Positions 29,121 through 38,479 of a stretch of 64,000 nucleotides of DNA are shown here, one piece after another. The stretch's first letter is position 1; every line of letters begins with the position of its first letter. The notes beneath the pieces were generated by a model. That model did no database searches and was not told the origin of the DNA. It saw nothing but the letters and a program-made list of their open reading frames with translations. The position numbers and the translations under genes are program-made. Source of the DNA: Salinicoccus halodurans (GTDB taxonomy: Bacteria > Bacillota > Bacilli > Staphylococcales > Salinicoccaceae); assembly GCF_900114445.1 (NCBI RefSeq), contig NZ_FOTB01000001.1:430937-494936 (forward strand). Direction: 5' to 3'.

Positions 29121-30356
29121 ATGACAGAGACATATAAAGGAATCATCATAGCGGTCAACACACCAGACAGGAAAAATATAGATGCTGAAATAAATGAGCT
29201 CATCAGTCTTGCGGGTTCCATCGGTGTGGAAATTTCAGGCGTCCATGTACAGAACCGTTCAACGATGGATCGGAGAGCCTATGTCGGCAGTGGATTCCTG
29301 AATGAGGTGGCTGAACAATATGCGGACGATGAACTTGGATATATCATCGTGAATGATGAAATTACAGCTAGTCAGAACCGTTCGATTGAAGCCGTCATGG
29401 ATACAAGAATCATCGACCGGACCCAGGTCATACTGGATATATTCAGCTTGAGGGCCCATTCGAAAGCGGGACAGCTGCAGGTCGAACTTGCCCAGCTCCA
29501 ATATCTCGTGCCACGGTTAAGAGGCCAGGGGATCAACCTGTCGCGTCTCGGGGCCGGCATCGGTACAAGAGGACCGGGGGAGACAAAGCTTGAGACGGAC
29601 AGACGCCATATCAATCAGCGGATCAAGGAAATCAGGAAACAGCTGAAAGTTATCGAGTCCCATCGTGAGCGGTACAGGGAAAAACGTAATCGCAACCAGG
29701 TTGTCAAAGTATCCCTGATCGGCTATACAAATGCGGGGAAATCTTCATTGTTCAATACGATGGCCCAGAGTAATACTCTGGAGGAGGATGCGCTGTTTGC
29801 GACACTTGATCCGAAAACGAGACGGCTGGTACTCCCATCCGGGTTTGAGTGTGTAGTATCCGATACGGTCGGTTTTATCCAGAATCTGCCGACGACACTG
29901 ATTGAAAGTTTCAAATCGACACTTGAAGAGGCGGCGGACAGTGATTTTCTGATTCATGTGATTGATAACAGCTCAGAAGACCTGCAGACACATTACGATA
30001 CTGTGAAAGATTTGACCGGACAGCTGGATATGAAAGAAATTCCGTCACTCATATTTTTCAATAAGACTGACATTGATGACACGAGGCATTACACACCGCC
30101 CGAAGCGCATGAATATGTGCATAAAGATATGGAGAGCCAGCATATTCTGGGTCTGTTGGAAACATTCATGAAAAAGCATATGGAATCGTATAAAGCGGAA
30201 ATTCCATTATCGGAACCCCAGAAATTATATGATCTGAAGCGCCACACCATCGTGGATAAAGAGATTCTCGATGAAGAGGCTGAAGTATACCGACTTGAAG
30301 GTCATGAACCCGACGGGGCATGGAGCAAGAGAATTATGGAGAGAAATGAGGAATAG
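29121..30356 (+). CDS. hflX: Ribosome-associated GTPase HflX
   Basis: HflX is a GTPase that binds 50S subunits and rescues stalled ribosomes. The glycine-rich N-terminal domain ends in LSRLGAGIGTRGPGE, followed by a coiled helix pair. The G domain shows G1 GYTNAGKSS (about 199-207), G3 DTVGF and G4 NKTD. CGGAGG precedes ATG 29121. It overlaps ynbB by 11 bases. Confidence 0.95.
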   Translation: MTETYKGIIIAVNTPDRKNIDAEINELISLAGSIGVEISGVHVQNRSTMDRRAYVGSGFLNEVAEQYADDELGYIIVNDEITASQNRSIEAVMDTRIIDRTQVILDIFSLRAHSKAGQLQVELAQLQYLVPRLRGQGINLSRLGAGIGTRGPGETKLETDRRHINQRIKEIRKQLKVIESHRERYREKRNRNQVVKVSLIGYTNAGKSSLFNTMAQSNTLEEDALFATLDPKTRRLVLPSGFECVVSDTVGFIQNLPTTLIESFKSTLEEAADSDFLIHVIDNSSEDLQTHYDTVKDLTGQLDMKEIPSLIFFNKTDIDDTRHYTPPEAHEYVHKDMESQHILGLLETFMKKHMESYKAEIPLSEPQKLYDLKRHTIVDKEILDEEAEVYRLEGHEPDGAWSKRIMERNEE

Positions 30357-31608
30357 AGGCGTGCAGCATACAGAGAGATTGATAGAGGAATCATTGGAGG
30401 AAATTGCTCCAATCATGAAAGAAAATAAAAAAATCAGCAGGTTCAATTTCAATAAAATGATGAAAGCATTCAATGAAACAGGTGTGACCGAAAGCGATTT
30501 TAGCGGTACGACGGGATATGGATATGATGATACCGGCAGGGACAAACTTGAGGAGATATACCGGCAGGTATTTAAAAGTGAAGATGCCATCGTAAGGAGC
30601 CAGATCATTTCGGGCACCCATGCCATCAGTCTTGTACTGCTGTCACTTCTGGAGCGTGGCGATGAACTCATCTATATCAGCGGTGAACCCTACGATACAC
30701 TGGAGAAAGTCATCGGAACGACAGAGAAGGATATCGGCAGCCTGAAAGAAAAAGGGGTGCATTACAAGGCAATCGAGCTCGTGGATGACCGTTTTGATGA
30801 AGAGGCAATCATGGATTCCATTTCCGGGAAGACGAAAATGATCGCCATACAGCGTTCACGCGGTTACAGTATGAGAAAATCACTGACAATAGATGAAATC
30901 GGAGAGATCATTGCAAAAATCAGGGAAAAACATCCGGGTATAATCGTATTTGTTGATAATTGTTACGGAGAATTTGTAGAGACGAGGGAACCCATAGAAG
31001 CCGGGGCGGATGTCATCGCGGGAAGCCTGATAAAAAACCCCGGCGGGGGACTCGCCAAAATGGGCGGATACATCGCGGGGAATAAAGATCTCATCGAACG
31101 AATCAGCTACAGGCTCACAGTGCCGGGGATCGGCAAGGAAATGGGCGCCAGCCTGACAGTGCTGACAGATATGTATCAGGGCTTTTTCCTTGCCCCGCAT
31201 ACTGTTATAGAAAGCCTGAACGGTGCAGTGCTGATCAGCCACCTGCTGCGAAAAGCCGGATTGAAAACAGATCCGTCCCCTGCTGCGAAAAGGACAGACC
31301 TGATCCAGAGTGTATCCTTCAATACTGAAGAGGAAATGATCACTTTCACCCAGATGATTCAAAAGGCTTCTCCGGTAAACTCGCAGTTCCTGCCGATACC
31401 GAGTGATATTCCCGGGTATGAAAATCCGGTAATCATGGCTGCAGGAACATTTGTGCAGGGGGCATCGCTGGAACTCAGTGCCGATGGTCCGATCAGAAGC
31501 CCCTACACTGTTTTTGTACAGGGCGGTCTTGTGTTCGAACACGTCGTTTATGCTCTCGGGGAAGCACTCCGGGAGATGAAAGAGAAAGAAATGATCGCTT
31601 TCCAGTGA
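30346..31608 (+). CDS. ynbB: PLP-dependent methionine gamma-lyase-like protein YnbB
   Basis: This belongs to the YnbB/aluminium-resistance family of PLP enzymes related to cystathionine/methionine gamma-lyases. The PLP lysine lies in SLIKNPGGG, followed by GGYIAGNKDL. The protein is about 420 residues. ATG 30346 is chosen because GGAGAG lies a few bases upstream; it overlaps the end of hflX. In Bacillus and Staphylococcus glnR-glnA follow; they are missing here. The substrate is unproven, though a sulfur amino-acid lyase role is plausible from family. Confidence 0.85.
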   Translation: MRNRGVQHTERLIEESLEEIAPIMKENKKISRFNFNKMMKAFNETGVTESDFSGTTGYGYDDTGRDKLEEIYRQVFKSEDAIVRSQIISGTHAISLVLLSLLERGDELIYISGEPYDTLEKVIGTTEKDIGSLKEKGVHYKAIELVDDRFDEEAIMDSISGKTKMIAIQRSRGYSMRKSLTIDEIGEIIAKIREKHPGIIVFVDNCYGEFVETREPIEAGADVIAGSLIKNPGGGLAKMGGYIAGNKDLIERISYRLTVPGIGKEMGASLTVLTDMYQGFFLAPHTVIESLNGAVLISHLLRKAGLKTDPSPAAKRTDLIQSVSFNTEEEMITFTQMIQKASPVNSQFLPIPSDIPGYENPVIMAAGTFVQGASLELSADGPIRSPYTVFVQGGLVFEHVVYALGEALREMKEKEMIAFQ

Positions 31609-31708
31609 CATCATATATTCTGATGACCAGCATCAAACTATAAATGACTGACAATGCCATTTAAACAGAGTTTTTAAGTATAAATTAATTTTCTCAATAT
31701 TTATATTT

Positions 31709-31737
31709 GACAGAATATTCAAACCCTGATAGTATTA
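31709..31737 (+). promoter_or_regulatory. Promoter of the SAM-riboswitch monooxygenase gene
   Basis: A perfect -35 TTGACA (31709-31714) is followed after 17 bases by TAGTAT (31732-31737), about 30 bases upstream of the aptamer. Confidence 0.75.
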
Positions 31738-31766
31738 CATCTAACATTAAAAATTCAATAGTATTC

Positions 31767-31873
31767 CTTATCAAGAGCAGGGGAGGAACTTGGTCCCACG
31801 ATCCTGCGGCAACCTCACTTATCCATTAAGTAGAAAGGTGCCCATTCCAACGAGCTGATGCTTGAAAGATAAG
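31767..31873 (+). promoter_or_regulatory. SAM-I (S-box) riboswitch upstream of monooxygenase
   Basis: P1 is CTTATC (31767-31772) with GATAAG (31868-31873). The conserved core is visible as TCAAGAG, then GGAGGAACTTGGTCCC, GCGGCAACCT and AAGGTGCCCATTCCAACG. The terminator and antiterminator are both readable downstream: TAAGGGAGAG (31870-31879) can pair with CTCTTCCTTA (31899-31908), consuming both P1 and the terminator arm. SAM should therefore repress the gene. Confidence 0.95.
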
Positions 31874-31896
31874 GGAGAGTGTTCAGTCTTAAACTT

Positions 31897-31926
31897 ACCT
31901 CTTCCTTACCGGAAGAGGTATTTTTT
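31897..31926 (+). terminator. SAM-riboswitch terminator
   Basis: ACCTCTTCC (31897-31905) pairs with GGAAGAGGT (31911-31919) around a five-base loop, with T6 at 31921-31926. Confidence 0.93.
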
Positions 31927-31975
31927 AATCTCCGGCGTCTTGGTAGGAATAAATAAAATCAGGGAGAGATCATTT

Positions 31976-33358
31976 ATGAAAAAACAAATTCGTCTGAACG
32001 GCTTCACTCTGAACTCTGTTGCTCCGCATTCACCGGGATTATGGCGTCATCCGAAAGATCAGGGACACCGTCACGGGGACCTCGACTACTGGACTGACCT
32101 TGCAAAGCTTCTTGAAAAAGGGAAGTTTGACGCAGTGTTTCTTGCAGACGTTCTGGGTATCTATGATGTATATGAAAACAGTCCTGACGCTGCGATTGAA
32201 CATGCTGTCCAGGTGCCGCTCCATAATACACTGCTCCAGATCTCAGCAATGGCTGCCGTGACGGAAAACATCGGATTTGCGCCTACGTATTCGGCGACTT
32301 ACACTGAACCGTATAAACTGGCACGCGACTTTTCAACACTCGATCATCTGACAAAGGGCCGTGTGGCATGGAATATCGTGACATCATACTTGAAGAGCGA
32401 AGCGGTGAACCTGGGACTTGAAGATCAGATTGAACATGATAAGAGATATGACCGGGCAGATGAATATATGGATGTAGTCTATAAACTCTGGGAGCACAGC
32501 TGGGAAGAGGGTGCTGTGGAAGCAAATGTAGAAATAGGTGTATACACGAACCCGGGGAAAGTGCATCCGATCAATCATAAAGGGGAGTATTTCAGTGTTC
32601 CGGGAAGTCATCTGGTGGAACCATCCCCGCAGCGCACGCCGGTATTATTCCAGGCAGGAGCTTCGGAAAAGGGCAAGGCATTCGCTGCAAAGCATGCGGA
32701 GGCTTTATTCACCACGCTTGCAAGTGACCTGGATGAACTGAAGGCATTTACAAAAGAGATCAGGGAAAGAGCGGTTAAGGCAGGAAGGAATGAGGATGAC
32801 ATTAAAATCTTCCCCGGCATCGTCCCGATTGTCGGAAGGACAGAAGAGGAAGCACAGGCGAAATATGAGGAACTGTTATCCTATGTCAGCTACGAGGGGA
32901 CAGCGGCAATGCTTTCAGGACATACAGGCATTGATTTCTCCCAGTTTGATCCGGAACAGTATGTTGAAAATGCCGCTACCAATGCATCTCATGGTTTTCT
33001 TCAGAAATATGCCGCAAGCACTACAAGAAAATGGACGGTAAGGGAAGCGGTGCTCCATCACGGCCTCGGCATTGGTGCAACCAAAGTGGTCGGAACCCCT
33101 GAACAGGTTGCCGACGAACTGGAGGCGATGGCGAATGAAGGGGATGCGGATGGATTCAATATCATCCAGGCTGCAAGCCCTGTCACTTTTGAAGATTTCA
33201 TTGAACTTGTGGTTCCTGTGCTGCAGGAACGCGGAAGCTACAGGACTGAATATGAAGCAAACACCCTGAGAGAAAACCTGTTTGGTAAAGATAAGGTGAG
33301 AATTCCAGAAAACCACCAGGCTAAAAAAGTGGGCGGACTTTCCAGTGTGAATGTTTAA
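31976..33358 (+). CDS. FMN-dependent monooxygenase, NtaA/SnaA/DszA-type luciferase-like
   Basis: This flavin-dependent oxygenase (460 residues) belongs to the luciferase-like NtaA/SnaA/SoxA/DszA group, which attacks C-N or C-S bonds using reduced FMN from a separate reductase. Typical stretches are WRHPKDQGH near the N-terminus, KGRVAWNIVTS, ERYDRADEYMDV-like KRYDRADEYMD, and HLVEPSPQRTPVLFQAGAS. The SAM-I riboswitch implies a role in sulfur or methionine supply, for example releasing sulfur from an organosulfur compound; that is inference. ATG 31976 has AGGGAGA upstream. No transporter or reductase adjoins it. Confidence 0.85.
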   Translation: MKKQIRLNGFTLNSVAPHSPGLWRHPKDQGHRHGDLDYWTDLAKLLEKGKFDAVFLADVLGIYDVYENSPDAAIEHAVQVPLHNTLLQISAMAAVTENIGFAPTYSATYTEPYKLARDFSTLDHLTKGRVAWNIVTSYLKSEAVNLGLEDQIEHDKRYDRADEYMDVVYKLWEHSWEEGAVEANVEIGVYTNPGKVHPINHKGEYFSVPGSHLVEPSPQRTPVLFQAGASEKGKAFAAKHAEALFTTLASDLDELKAFTKEIRERAVKAGRNEDDIKIFPGIVPIVGRTEEEAQAKYEELLSYVSYEGTAAMLSGHTGIDFSQFDPEQYVENAATNASHGFLQKYAASTTRKWTVREAVLHHGLGIGATKVVGTPEQVADELEAMANEGDADGFNIIQAASPVTFEDFIELVVPVLQERGSYRTEYEANTLRENLFGKDKVRIPENHQAKKVGGLSSVNV

Positions 33359-33375
33359 ATTATATATTTTCTTTG

Positions 33376-33405
33376 GCCTCTGGATTATGACCAGGGGCAT
33401 TTTTT
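33376..33405 (+). terminator. Terminator of the monooxygenase gene
   Basis: GCCTCTGG (33376-33383) pairs with CCAGGGGC (33391-33398), eight pairs with one G-U, followed by T6 after one A. Confidence 0.82.
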
Positions 33406-33495
33406 ATCTTTTATAAATTGATAATTAATAAAAATTTATTGATATTCGATAAAATATTATCCATAATCAATATATAAAATATAAGAGGTGAAAAC

Positions 33496-33978
33496 ATGAA
33501 ACGCAGTTCAACGTTATTTTTGAAATTTGCTCTGATTATCATCGGTCTGCCTGTACTTGCAATCTGCATCGCATTGATGCCGTTGATAGTAAGAAATGTG
33601 AGTGATGGTATTGAAGGATGGGATATCTTGATGCTCGGTCTGCTGACTTTTATGTATTTAGCGGCCATTCCATTTTATATGGCATTGTTTCAGGCATTTA
33701 AACTACTAATATATATAGACAGGAATACGGCATTTTCCGATCAATCAGTAAGAGCACTGAAAAGAATAAAATATCATGCCATGATAATTACGGGACTGTA
33801 TATATTGAACCTGCCGTTATTTTATATATATGCAGAACTTGATGATGCCCCGGGAGTAATCATCGTGGGGATGGCCTTCATATTTGCCCCGCTTGTGATC
33901 ACAGTTTTCGCGGCACTGCTTGAAAAACTGCTGCAGGAAGCGATAAGGATAAAAACAGAAAATGATCTTACGGTCTGA
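33496..33978 (+). CDS. DUF2975 membrane protein
   Basis: This is a 160-residue protein with four predicted membrane helices (about 8-30, 45-65, 93-113, 120-143) and the family-like stretch FKLLIYIDRNTAFSDQSV between helices 2 and 3. Proteins of this family are commonly encoded beside a small HTH regulator, as here (10 bases downstream). No function is established. Confidence 0.8.
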   Translation: MKRSSTLFLKFALIIIGLPVLAICIALMPLIVRNVSDGIEGWDILMLGLLTFMYLAAIPFYMALFQAFKLLIYIDRNTAFSDQSVRALKRIKYHAMIITGLYILNLPLFYIYAELDDAPGVIIVGMAFIFAPLVITVFAALLEKLLQEAIRIKTENDLTV

Positions 33979-33988
33979 GGTGTAACGG

Positions 33989-34201
33989 ATGGCTATAATT
34001 ATAAATATCGATGTGATGCTGGCAAAAAGGAAGATGAGTGTAACGGAGCTTTCCGATAAAGTCGGGGTTACGATGGCTAATCTTTCTGTGTTGAAAAACG
34101 GCAAAGCCAAGGCGGTACGCTTTTCAACGTTGGAAGGAATATGCAGGGCACTGGATTGCCAGCCGGGGGATATTCTGGAATACGAGGACGATGAAAACTG
34201 A
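33989..34201 (+). CDS. Small Cro/C1-type HTH regulator (YozG-like)
   Basis: This is a 70-residue single-domain DNA-binding protein. It starts MAIIINIDVMLAKRKMSV and carries the helix-turn-helix TELSDKVGVTMANLSVLKNG, ending LDCQPGDILEYE, which is typical of the YozG/YdaS-like short regulators. It probably controls its own DUF2975 operon; the operator is not identified. GAGGTG precedes ATG 33989. Confidence 0.85.
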   Translation: MAIIINIDVMLAKRKMSVTELSDKVGVTMANLSVLKNGKAKAVRFSTLEGICRALDCQPGDILEYEDDEN

Positions 34202-34272
34202 GGCCGTTGAATATGGAAAATGTACCCTCTATGCTATAATCTGGATAAATATAAAAAAGGGGATGAATCATT

Positions 34273-34959
34273 GTGAGTCGCTATGTTGAAATCGGCTATC
34301 CGATACATGAGGATATGCCTGTCCATCCTGCCTTGCCGAAAGTGGGCCTCGTGCCGCGGGAGCGCAAGGAAAAAGGGGATGACTGGAATGGATCGGTCCT
34401 GAATATCTATCTGCATGCAGGCACCCATGTTGATGCCCCTTGGCATCATATGGACAACGGCCGGGGAATAGACGCTATCCCGATTGAAGATTTTATTTAC
34501 AAAAACCCCCTGATGCTGGATGTCCCGCTTGGAAAAAATGAGTTTGTCACAGTGGAGATGCTGGAGGAGAACAGTGAAGTCGGTGAGGCGGATCTCCTGA
34601 TTTTCAATACGGGTCACTGGAAGTACAGAAATACCGATATTGAGGAGTATGCCAATGATTTTCCTGCAGTGTCACCGGAAGCGGCGGAGTATCTGCGCAC
34701 CCGGCTGCCGAATTTGAAGGCTGTGGCAATTGATACTTTAAGCATAGAAAATTTGAATGAAGCACCGGAAAACGGTTATTTTGTACATCATGCATTTTTG
34801 GATCATGAGAAGTATGATGAGCCGACAATGCTGATATACGAAGACATCAATCCGGAACCTCTGATTGGCAGAACGCTTAAATCAGCATTTACTGCACCAT
34901 TACGTATTGTGGACCACGATGCATCCATTGTAAATGTAATTGTGGAAACTGAAGAATAG
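34273..34959 (+). CDS. Cyclase-family metal hydrolase (kynurenine-formamidase-like)
   Basis: This 228-residue enzyme has the metal-binding motif HAGTHVDAPWHH (about 57-68), the HxGTHxDxPxH signature of the cyclase family that includes bacterial kynurenine formamidase KynB. A second conserved region contains AVAIDTLSIE. The start is GTG 34273 with AGGGGATG upstream. No other tryptophan-catabolic gene is nearby, so the natural substrate remains open. Confidence 0.8.
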   Translation: MSRYVEIGYPIHEDMPVHPALPKVGLVPRERKEKGDDWNGSVLNIYLHAGTHVDAPWHHMDNGRGIDAIPIEDFIYKNPLMLDVPLGKNEFVTVEMLEENSEVGEADLLIFNTGHWKYRNTDIEEYANDFPAVSPEAAEYLRTRLPNLKAVAIDTLSIENLNEAPENGYFVHHAFLDHEKYDEPTMLIYEDINPEPLIGRTLKSAFTAPLRIVDHDASIVNVIVETEE

Positions 34960-34972
34960 TAAAAGAAGCAGA

Positions 34973-35015
34973 CCCCGGGAAGTTGGATCAGTATCTGATT
35001 TTCCGGGGATTTTCA
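34973..35015 (+). terminator. Probable terminator after the cyclase gene
   Basis: CCCCGG (34973-34978) pairs with CCGGGG (35003-35008), with an inner ATCAG/CTGAT stem, followed by ATTTTCATT. The T-tract is interrupted. Confidence 0.6.
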
Positions 35016-35094
35016 TTACAAAAAAGTGTACTATTACATTTCTGGCAATTGTGTCATAATATGAAGTATAGGTTAAAGGGGAGGGGAAAGCCGG

Positions 35095-35358
35095 ATGCTT
35101 CATATACTTATAATGATGCTGGCATGTTTTCTAATAACACTGATCTACACGGCAGTAGTTGGAAAATTTATAAAAAATAAAATCATTTTTTATCTGCCAA
35201 CAGTTGTTGCCACAGTATGGTTTGTTTCAACTTTATACTGGCACTTCACTAAACCGGCGGAGGGGCTGGAAGGTCTGACGGTATACCTGGTTGCGATATT
35301 TGCAATAGTAATTATAACCACTAATATTTTTTTATCTCTCTTTTTTAAAAGGAGATAA
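35095..35358 (+). CDS. Small membrane protein, three helices (YesK-like)
   Basis: This 87-residue protein consists almost wholly of three hydrophobic helices (about 3-22, 29-47, 61-83) with short basic loops (KFIKNK and a C-terminal FKRR). It resembles the small YesK-like group, but I am not certain. AGGGGAGGGG lies upstream of ATG 35095, and TTACAT plus CATAAT-like promoter elements precede it. No function is known. Confidence 0.6.
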   Translation: MLHILIMMLACFLITLIYTAVVGKFIKNKIIFYLPTVVATVWFVSTLYWHFTKPAEGLEGLTVYLVAIFAIVIITTNIFLSLFFKRR

Positions 35359-35382
35359 AAGGCGAAAGTGATAAATGCCGGA

Positions 35383-35433
35383 TGCCTGGAATCCAATAAT
35401 CCATGACCCCATATCAGCAATGGTGTCCAGGCA
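35383..35433. repeat. Inverted repeat between convergent genes
   Basis: TGCCTGGA (35383-35390) is the exact complement of TCCAGGCA (35426-35433), with an inner CCAT/ATGG. No T-run follows on either strand, so it is not a classical terminator. Confidence 0.45.
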
Positions 35434-35466
35434 GGAGTAAGAATGAAGAATACGGAGTCAGATCAA

Positions 35467-35494
35467 GACCAGTGATGGAGGCTCATCGCTGGTC
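35467..35494 (-). terminator. Hairpin at the 3' end of panE
   Basis: GACCAGTGATG (35467-35477) pairs with CATCGCTGGTC (35484-35494), 11 pairs including one G-U. It spans the panE stop codon on the minus strand. The downstream T-tract is weak (TTGATC), so termination is uncertain. Confidence 0.45.
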
Positions 35495-36352
35495 CCTTTC
35501 ATATTCGTAAGCCCCGAGGAGCACTGTGCATATATCCAGGACCGGTGTACTGACATCTCCTTTATGGTTATGCAGATACTTCTGAATGAACTCAAATTCC
35601 GTCGGTTTGGCTGCAGTAATATCATAGTACATGCTCGTGCCCATTTCACGGTTGTAGTCGTTATAGATGCTGAGTGCTTTATCCATGAAATCAGAATCTA
35701 TGATTTTTCTGCTCTGATTGACGATTTGTATGCCTTCATCCAGTAATTTAGCAGTAAGCTCCGCAACCTCTTCCAAATCGAATATTTTAGCCGTATTCCC
35801 TGTCAGACCGGTCAGAGTGTTGATGCCGAGATTGATCAGCAGCTTCTCATATCTCAGCTTTTCAAAATCACTGGATTTTATTATTTCAAGTTCGGTCGTT
35901 ATGATGTTTTCGATAAGCGGGTCAAGATATGTGTAGTTTTTATTCTCAACGATCAGCCGCGAATCCTGAAAATGTTCAATCATATCTGAATGCTTCTGTC
36001 CGCTGATATAGACGACTGCCGGAATGCTGCCGTTAAACCACTCATCATATCCCATGCCGTTCTGACAGAGGATGATTTCTGTCCCACTGTGACAAAGCTC
36101 CGGTATGATTTCTGATAAATCCTTTAAGGCAGTGGCTTTGGTGGCGATGAATATCAAGTCAAATTTAACAGAGGTATCATATGCATTGATATTCTTTATA
36201 GTGTATGGATAATTCATTCTCTCGCCATCTTCCAATATGGTGAAACCGGCTGCCTCCTTTCTGCCGAATAAAGTAACTGTGTGTTCCGTCTTTTTCAATT
36301 CACGGGCGATGATGCTGCCTACTGCGCCCATTCCCACTACTGCAATTTCCAT
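35483..36352 (-). CDS. panE: 2-dehydropantoate 2-reductase (ApbA/PanE family)
   Basis: PanE reduces ketopantoate to pantoate with NADPH, supplying the substrate of PanC. The N-terminus has the dinucleotide motif GMGAVGS (residues 7-13), then IATKATALKDL and LCQNGMGYDEW, which are characteristic of the family. AAGGAGAG lies seven bases before ATG 36352. It is divergent from panBCD across about 90 bases, so all four pantothenate genes may share control. Family members with other substrates exist, but context favours PanE. Confidence 0.88.
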   Translation of the reverse strand: MEIAVVGMGAVGSIIARELKKTEHTVTLFGRKEAAGFTILEDGERMNYPYTIKNINAYDTSVKFDLIFIATKATALKDLSEIIPELCHSGTEIILCQNGMGYDEWFNGSIPAVVYISGQKHSDMIEHFQDSRLIVENKNYTYLDPLIENIITTELEIIKSSDFEKLRYEKLLINLGINTLTGLTGNTAKIFDLEEVAELTAKLLDEGIQIVNQSRKIIDSDFMDKALSIYNDYNREMGTSMYYDITAAKPTEFEFIQKYLHNHKGDVSTPVLDICTVLLGAYEYERDQR

Positions 36353-36442
36353 TGATTTCTCTCCTTTGAAATAAGAGTGATGACTACATATTATGATGTG
36401 TTAAAATAAGTATAATATACATCAAGTGAAAGGAGTAGCCTG

Positions 36443-37249
36443 ATGAAGACTACTAACGAACTGATCCAAATGAAGCAGGATGATAAAAAAATTACAATGG
36501 TTACTGCATATGATTATCCCAGTGCAAAACAAAGCGAGCAGGCGGGACTGGACACAATACTGGTCGGGGATTCCCTTGGGATGACAGTCCTCGGATATGA
36601 GAGCACTGTACAAGTCACAATGGCGGATATGGTCCATCACACCAGAGCAGTGAGACGGGGTGCGCCGGATACATATGTAGTGGTGGATCTGCCATTCGGC
36701 TCCTACCACACCAGTGATGACAAAGGACTTGAGAATGTACTTTCACTGTATCAGTCCTCAGGAGCAAACGCGGTTAAAATGGAGGGTGTCGGCTGCCTCG
36801 GAATCATCAGGCGTTCAGTGCAGGCAGGCGTACCTGTTGTGGCGCATCTTGGTCTGACGCCCCAGTCTGTCGGAGTGACCGGTTTTAAAATGCAGGCAGG
36901 GTCGATTGAAGAGGCGGAACAGCTTATGGGAGATGCCAGAAAAGTGGAGGAAGCGGGTGCATGCATGGTTGTCCTTGAAGCCATTCCCGCAGATCTGGCA
37001 GAGAAAGTCACCGGATCGCTGACAATTCCCACAATCGGGATTGGTGCCGGTGCCGGGACGGATGGCCAGGTAATTGTATATCATGATGTGCTGCAGTATG
37101 GAAGCGACCGTCTGCCGAAATTCGTGAAACCTTACGGGGATTTCAACAGCATCGGAGTATCCGGCCTTGAGCAGTATGTACAGGAAGTGAGATCCGGCGA
37201 GTTCCCGGATGAATCTACAACTTATAAAAAGAGGGTATTTGATAAATGA
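36443..37249 (+). CDS. panB: 3-methyl-2-oxobutanoate hydroxymethyltransferase
   Basis: PanB makes ketopantoate from 2-oxoisovalerate and methylenetetrahydrofolate. Recognisable segments are [11 protein letters not shown], the metal-site LVGDSLGM, and HLGLTPQSV. Length is 268 residues. AAAGGAG precedes ATG 36443 and a TATAAT lies at 36411-36416. The stop overlaps panC by four bases. Confidence 0.96.
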   Translation: MKTTNELIQMKQDDKKITMVTAYDYPSAKQSEQAGLDTILVGDSLGMTVLGYESTVQVTMADMVHHTRAVRRGAPDTYVVVDLPFGSYHTSDDKGLENVLSLYQSSGANAVKMEGVGCLGIIRRSVQAGVPVVAHLGLTPQSVGVTGFKMQAGSIEEAEQLMGDARKVEEAGACMVVLEAIPADLAEKVTGSLTIPTIGIGAGAGTDGQVIVYHDVLQYGSDRLPKFVKPYGDFNSIGVSGLEQYVQEVRSGEFPDESTTYKKRVFDK

Positions 37250-38094
37250 TGAAAACTGCAGATACTATAAAAGCAACCCGTGAAATACTGAAAGCACACA
37301 GAGACAAGAAGATCGCACTCGTCCCGACGATGGGATACCTTCATGAAGGGCATATGACTCTGGTTGAAGAGGCGGGAAAGCATGCTGATTTTGTGGCCCT
37401 GAGTCTTTTTGTCAATCCGCTTCAATTCGGACCGGATGAAGATCTGGACACTTATCCGCGGGACCTTGAAAGGGATCTGAAGATCTGTGAGGAACACGGG
37501 GTGGATTTTGTGTTTCATCCTTCCGTCGAAGAGATGTATCCGAAAAAACCGGAACTGCTGCTCAACCTGGCAAGCATGTCTTCAATTCTGGACGGTATCA
37601 AACGTCCCGGCCATTTTGAAGGTGTGGTAACTGTTGTAAACAAGCTTTTCAATATCATTGAACCTGATTTTGCAGTTTTCGGAGAGAAGGACCGACAGCA
37701 GCTGATGATCATCAAAAGGATGGTCGCCGACTTCAATCATGATCTGGAGATCATCGGTGTGCCGACCGCCCGCGAAACGGACGGTCTGGCCAAGAGCAGC
37801 CGGAATGTAAATCTGACAGATATCGAGCGAGAGGAGGCTCCCGCAATTCATCAGGCACTGGAAATCGGAAGAGATCTAGTACAGGACGGGGAAACCGATG
37901 TTGAGGGCATTAAAGAACGGATTGAAATGCATATCATGGACCACACTTCCGGGGAAATCGATGATTTGCAGATTTTCACCCACCCGGATTTAAATACTAT
38001 TCAAACAGTATCTACGGATGTTATAATATTTATTGCTGTAAAGTTCGAGAGTGTGCGACTAATAGATAATATGTTGGTGATTAAAAATGATTAG
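37246..38094 (+). CDS. panC: Pantothenate synthetase
   Basis: PanC condenses pantoate and beta-alanine with ATP. It shows [13 protein letters not shown] (HxGH nucleotide motif, about 28-40), FGEKDRQQL and [10 protein letters not shown]. Length is 282 residues. It overlaps panB by four and panD by eight bases, so the three genes are tightly coupled. Confidence 0.96.
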   Translation: MMKTADTIKATREILKAHRDKKIALVPTMGYLHEGHMTLVEEAGKHADFVALSLFVNPLQFGPDEDLDTYPRDLERDLKICEEHGVDFVFHPSVEEMYPKKPELLLNLASMSSILDGIKRPGHFEGVVTVVNKLFNIIEPDFAVFGEKDRQQLMIIKRMVADFNHDLEIIGVPTARETDGLAKSSRNVNLTDIEREEAPAIHQALEIGRDLVQDGETDVEGIKERIEMHIMDHTSGEIDDLQIFTHPDLNTIQTVSTDVIIFIAVKFESVRLIDNMLVIKND

Positions 38095-38479
38095 GACAAT
38101 GATGAACGGCAAGATTCACCGTGCCGTCGTAACTGAAGCAAACCTGAATTATGTAGGAAGCGTTACTATAGATCCCGTACTTTTGGAAGCGGCAGATATT
38201 CTGCCGGATGAAAAAGTGCAGATTGTCAACAACAACAATGGCGAACGCCTTGAAACATATGTGATTGAAGGGGAACGCCACTCCGGTGAAATATGCCTGA
38301 ACGGCGCTGCTGCAAGAAAAGTGCAGGTGGGTGATGTCGTCATCATCATCAGTTATGTTCAGCTGGAACAATCGGAACTTGAAGACCATCAGCCGAATGT
38401 AGTGATTGTCGACGAGGAAAACAAAATAATTGTTGCGGATTATAAAGAGAAAAGAAAAACAGAATATACAGCACATTAA
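38087..38479 (+). CDS. panD: Aspartate 1-decarboxylase precursor
   Basis: PanD makes beta-alanine from aspartate. The pyruvoyl enzyme matures by self-cleavage between Gly24 and Ser25 in NYVGSVTID, clearly present. The rest ([27 protein letters not shown]) is close to Bacillus PanD, and the length is 130 residues. A terminator follows the stop. Confidence 0.96.
   Translation: MIRTMMNGKIHRAVVTEANLNYVGSVTIDPVLLEAADILPDEKVQIVNNNNGERLETYVIEGERHSGEICLNGAAARKVQVGDVVIIISYVQLEQSELEDHQPNVVIVDEENKIIVADYKEKRKTEYTAH

Noticed and set aside
31862-31975. Upstream extension of the monooxygenase frame
   Set aside because: It runs through the riboswitch 3' end and terminator; ATG 31976 with its own ribosome site is the real start.
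36353-36442. A riboswitch in the panE-panB intergenic region
   Set aside because: The region is short and AT-rich with a TATAAT but no conserved aptamer blocks or terminator.
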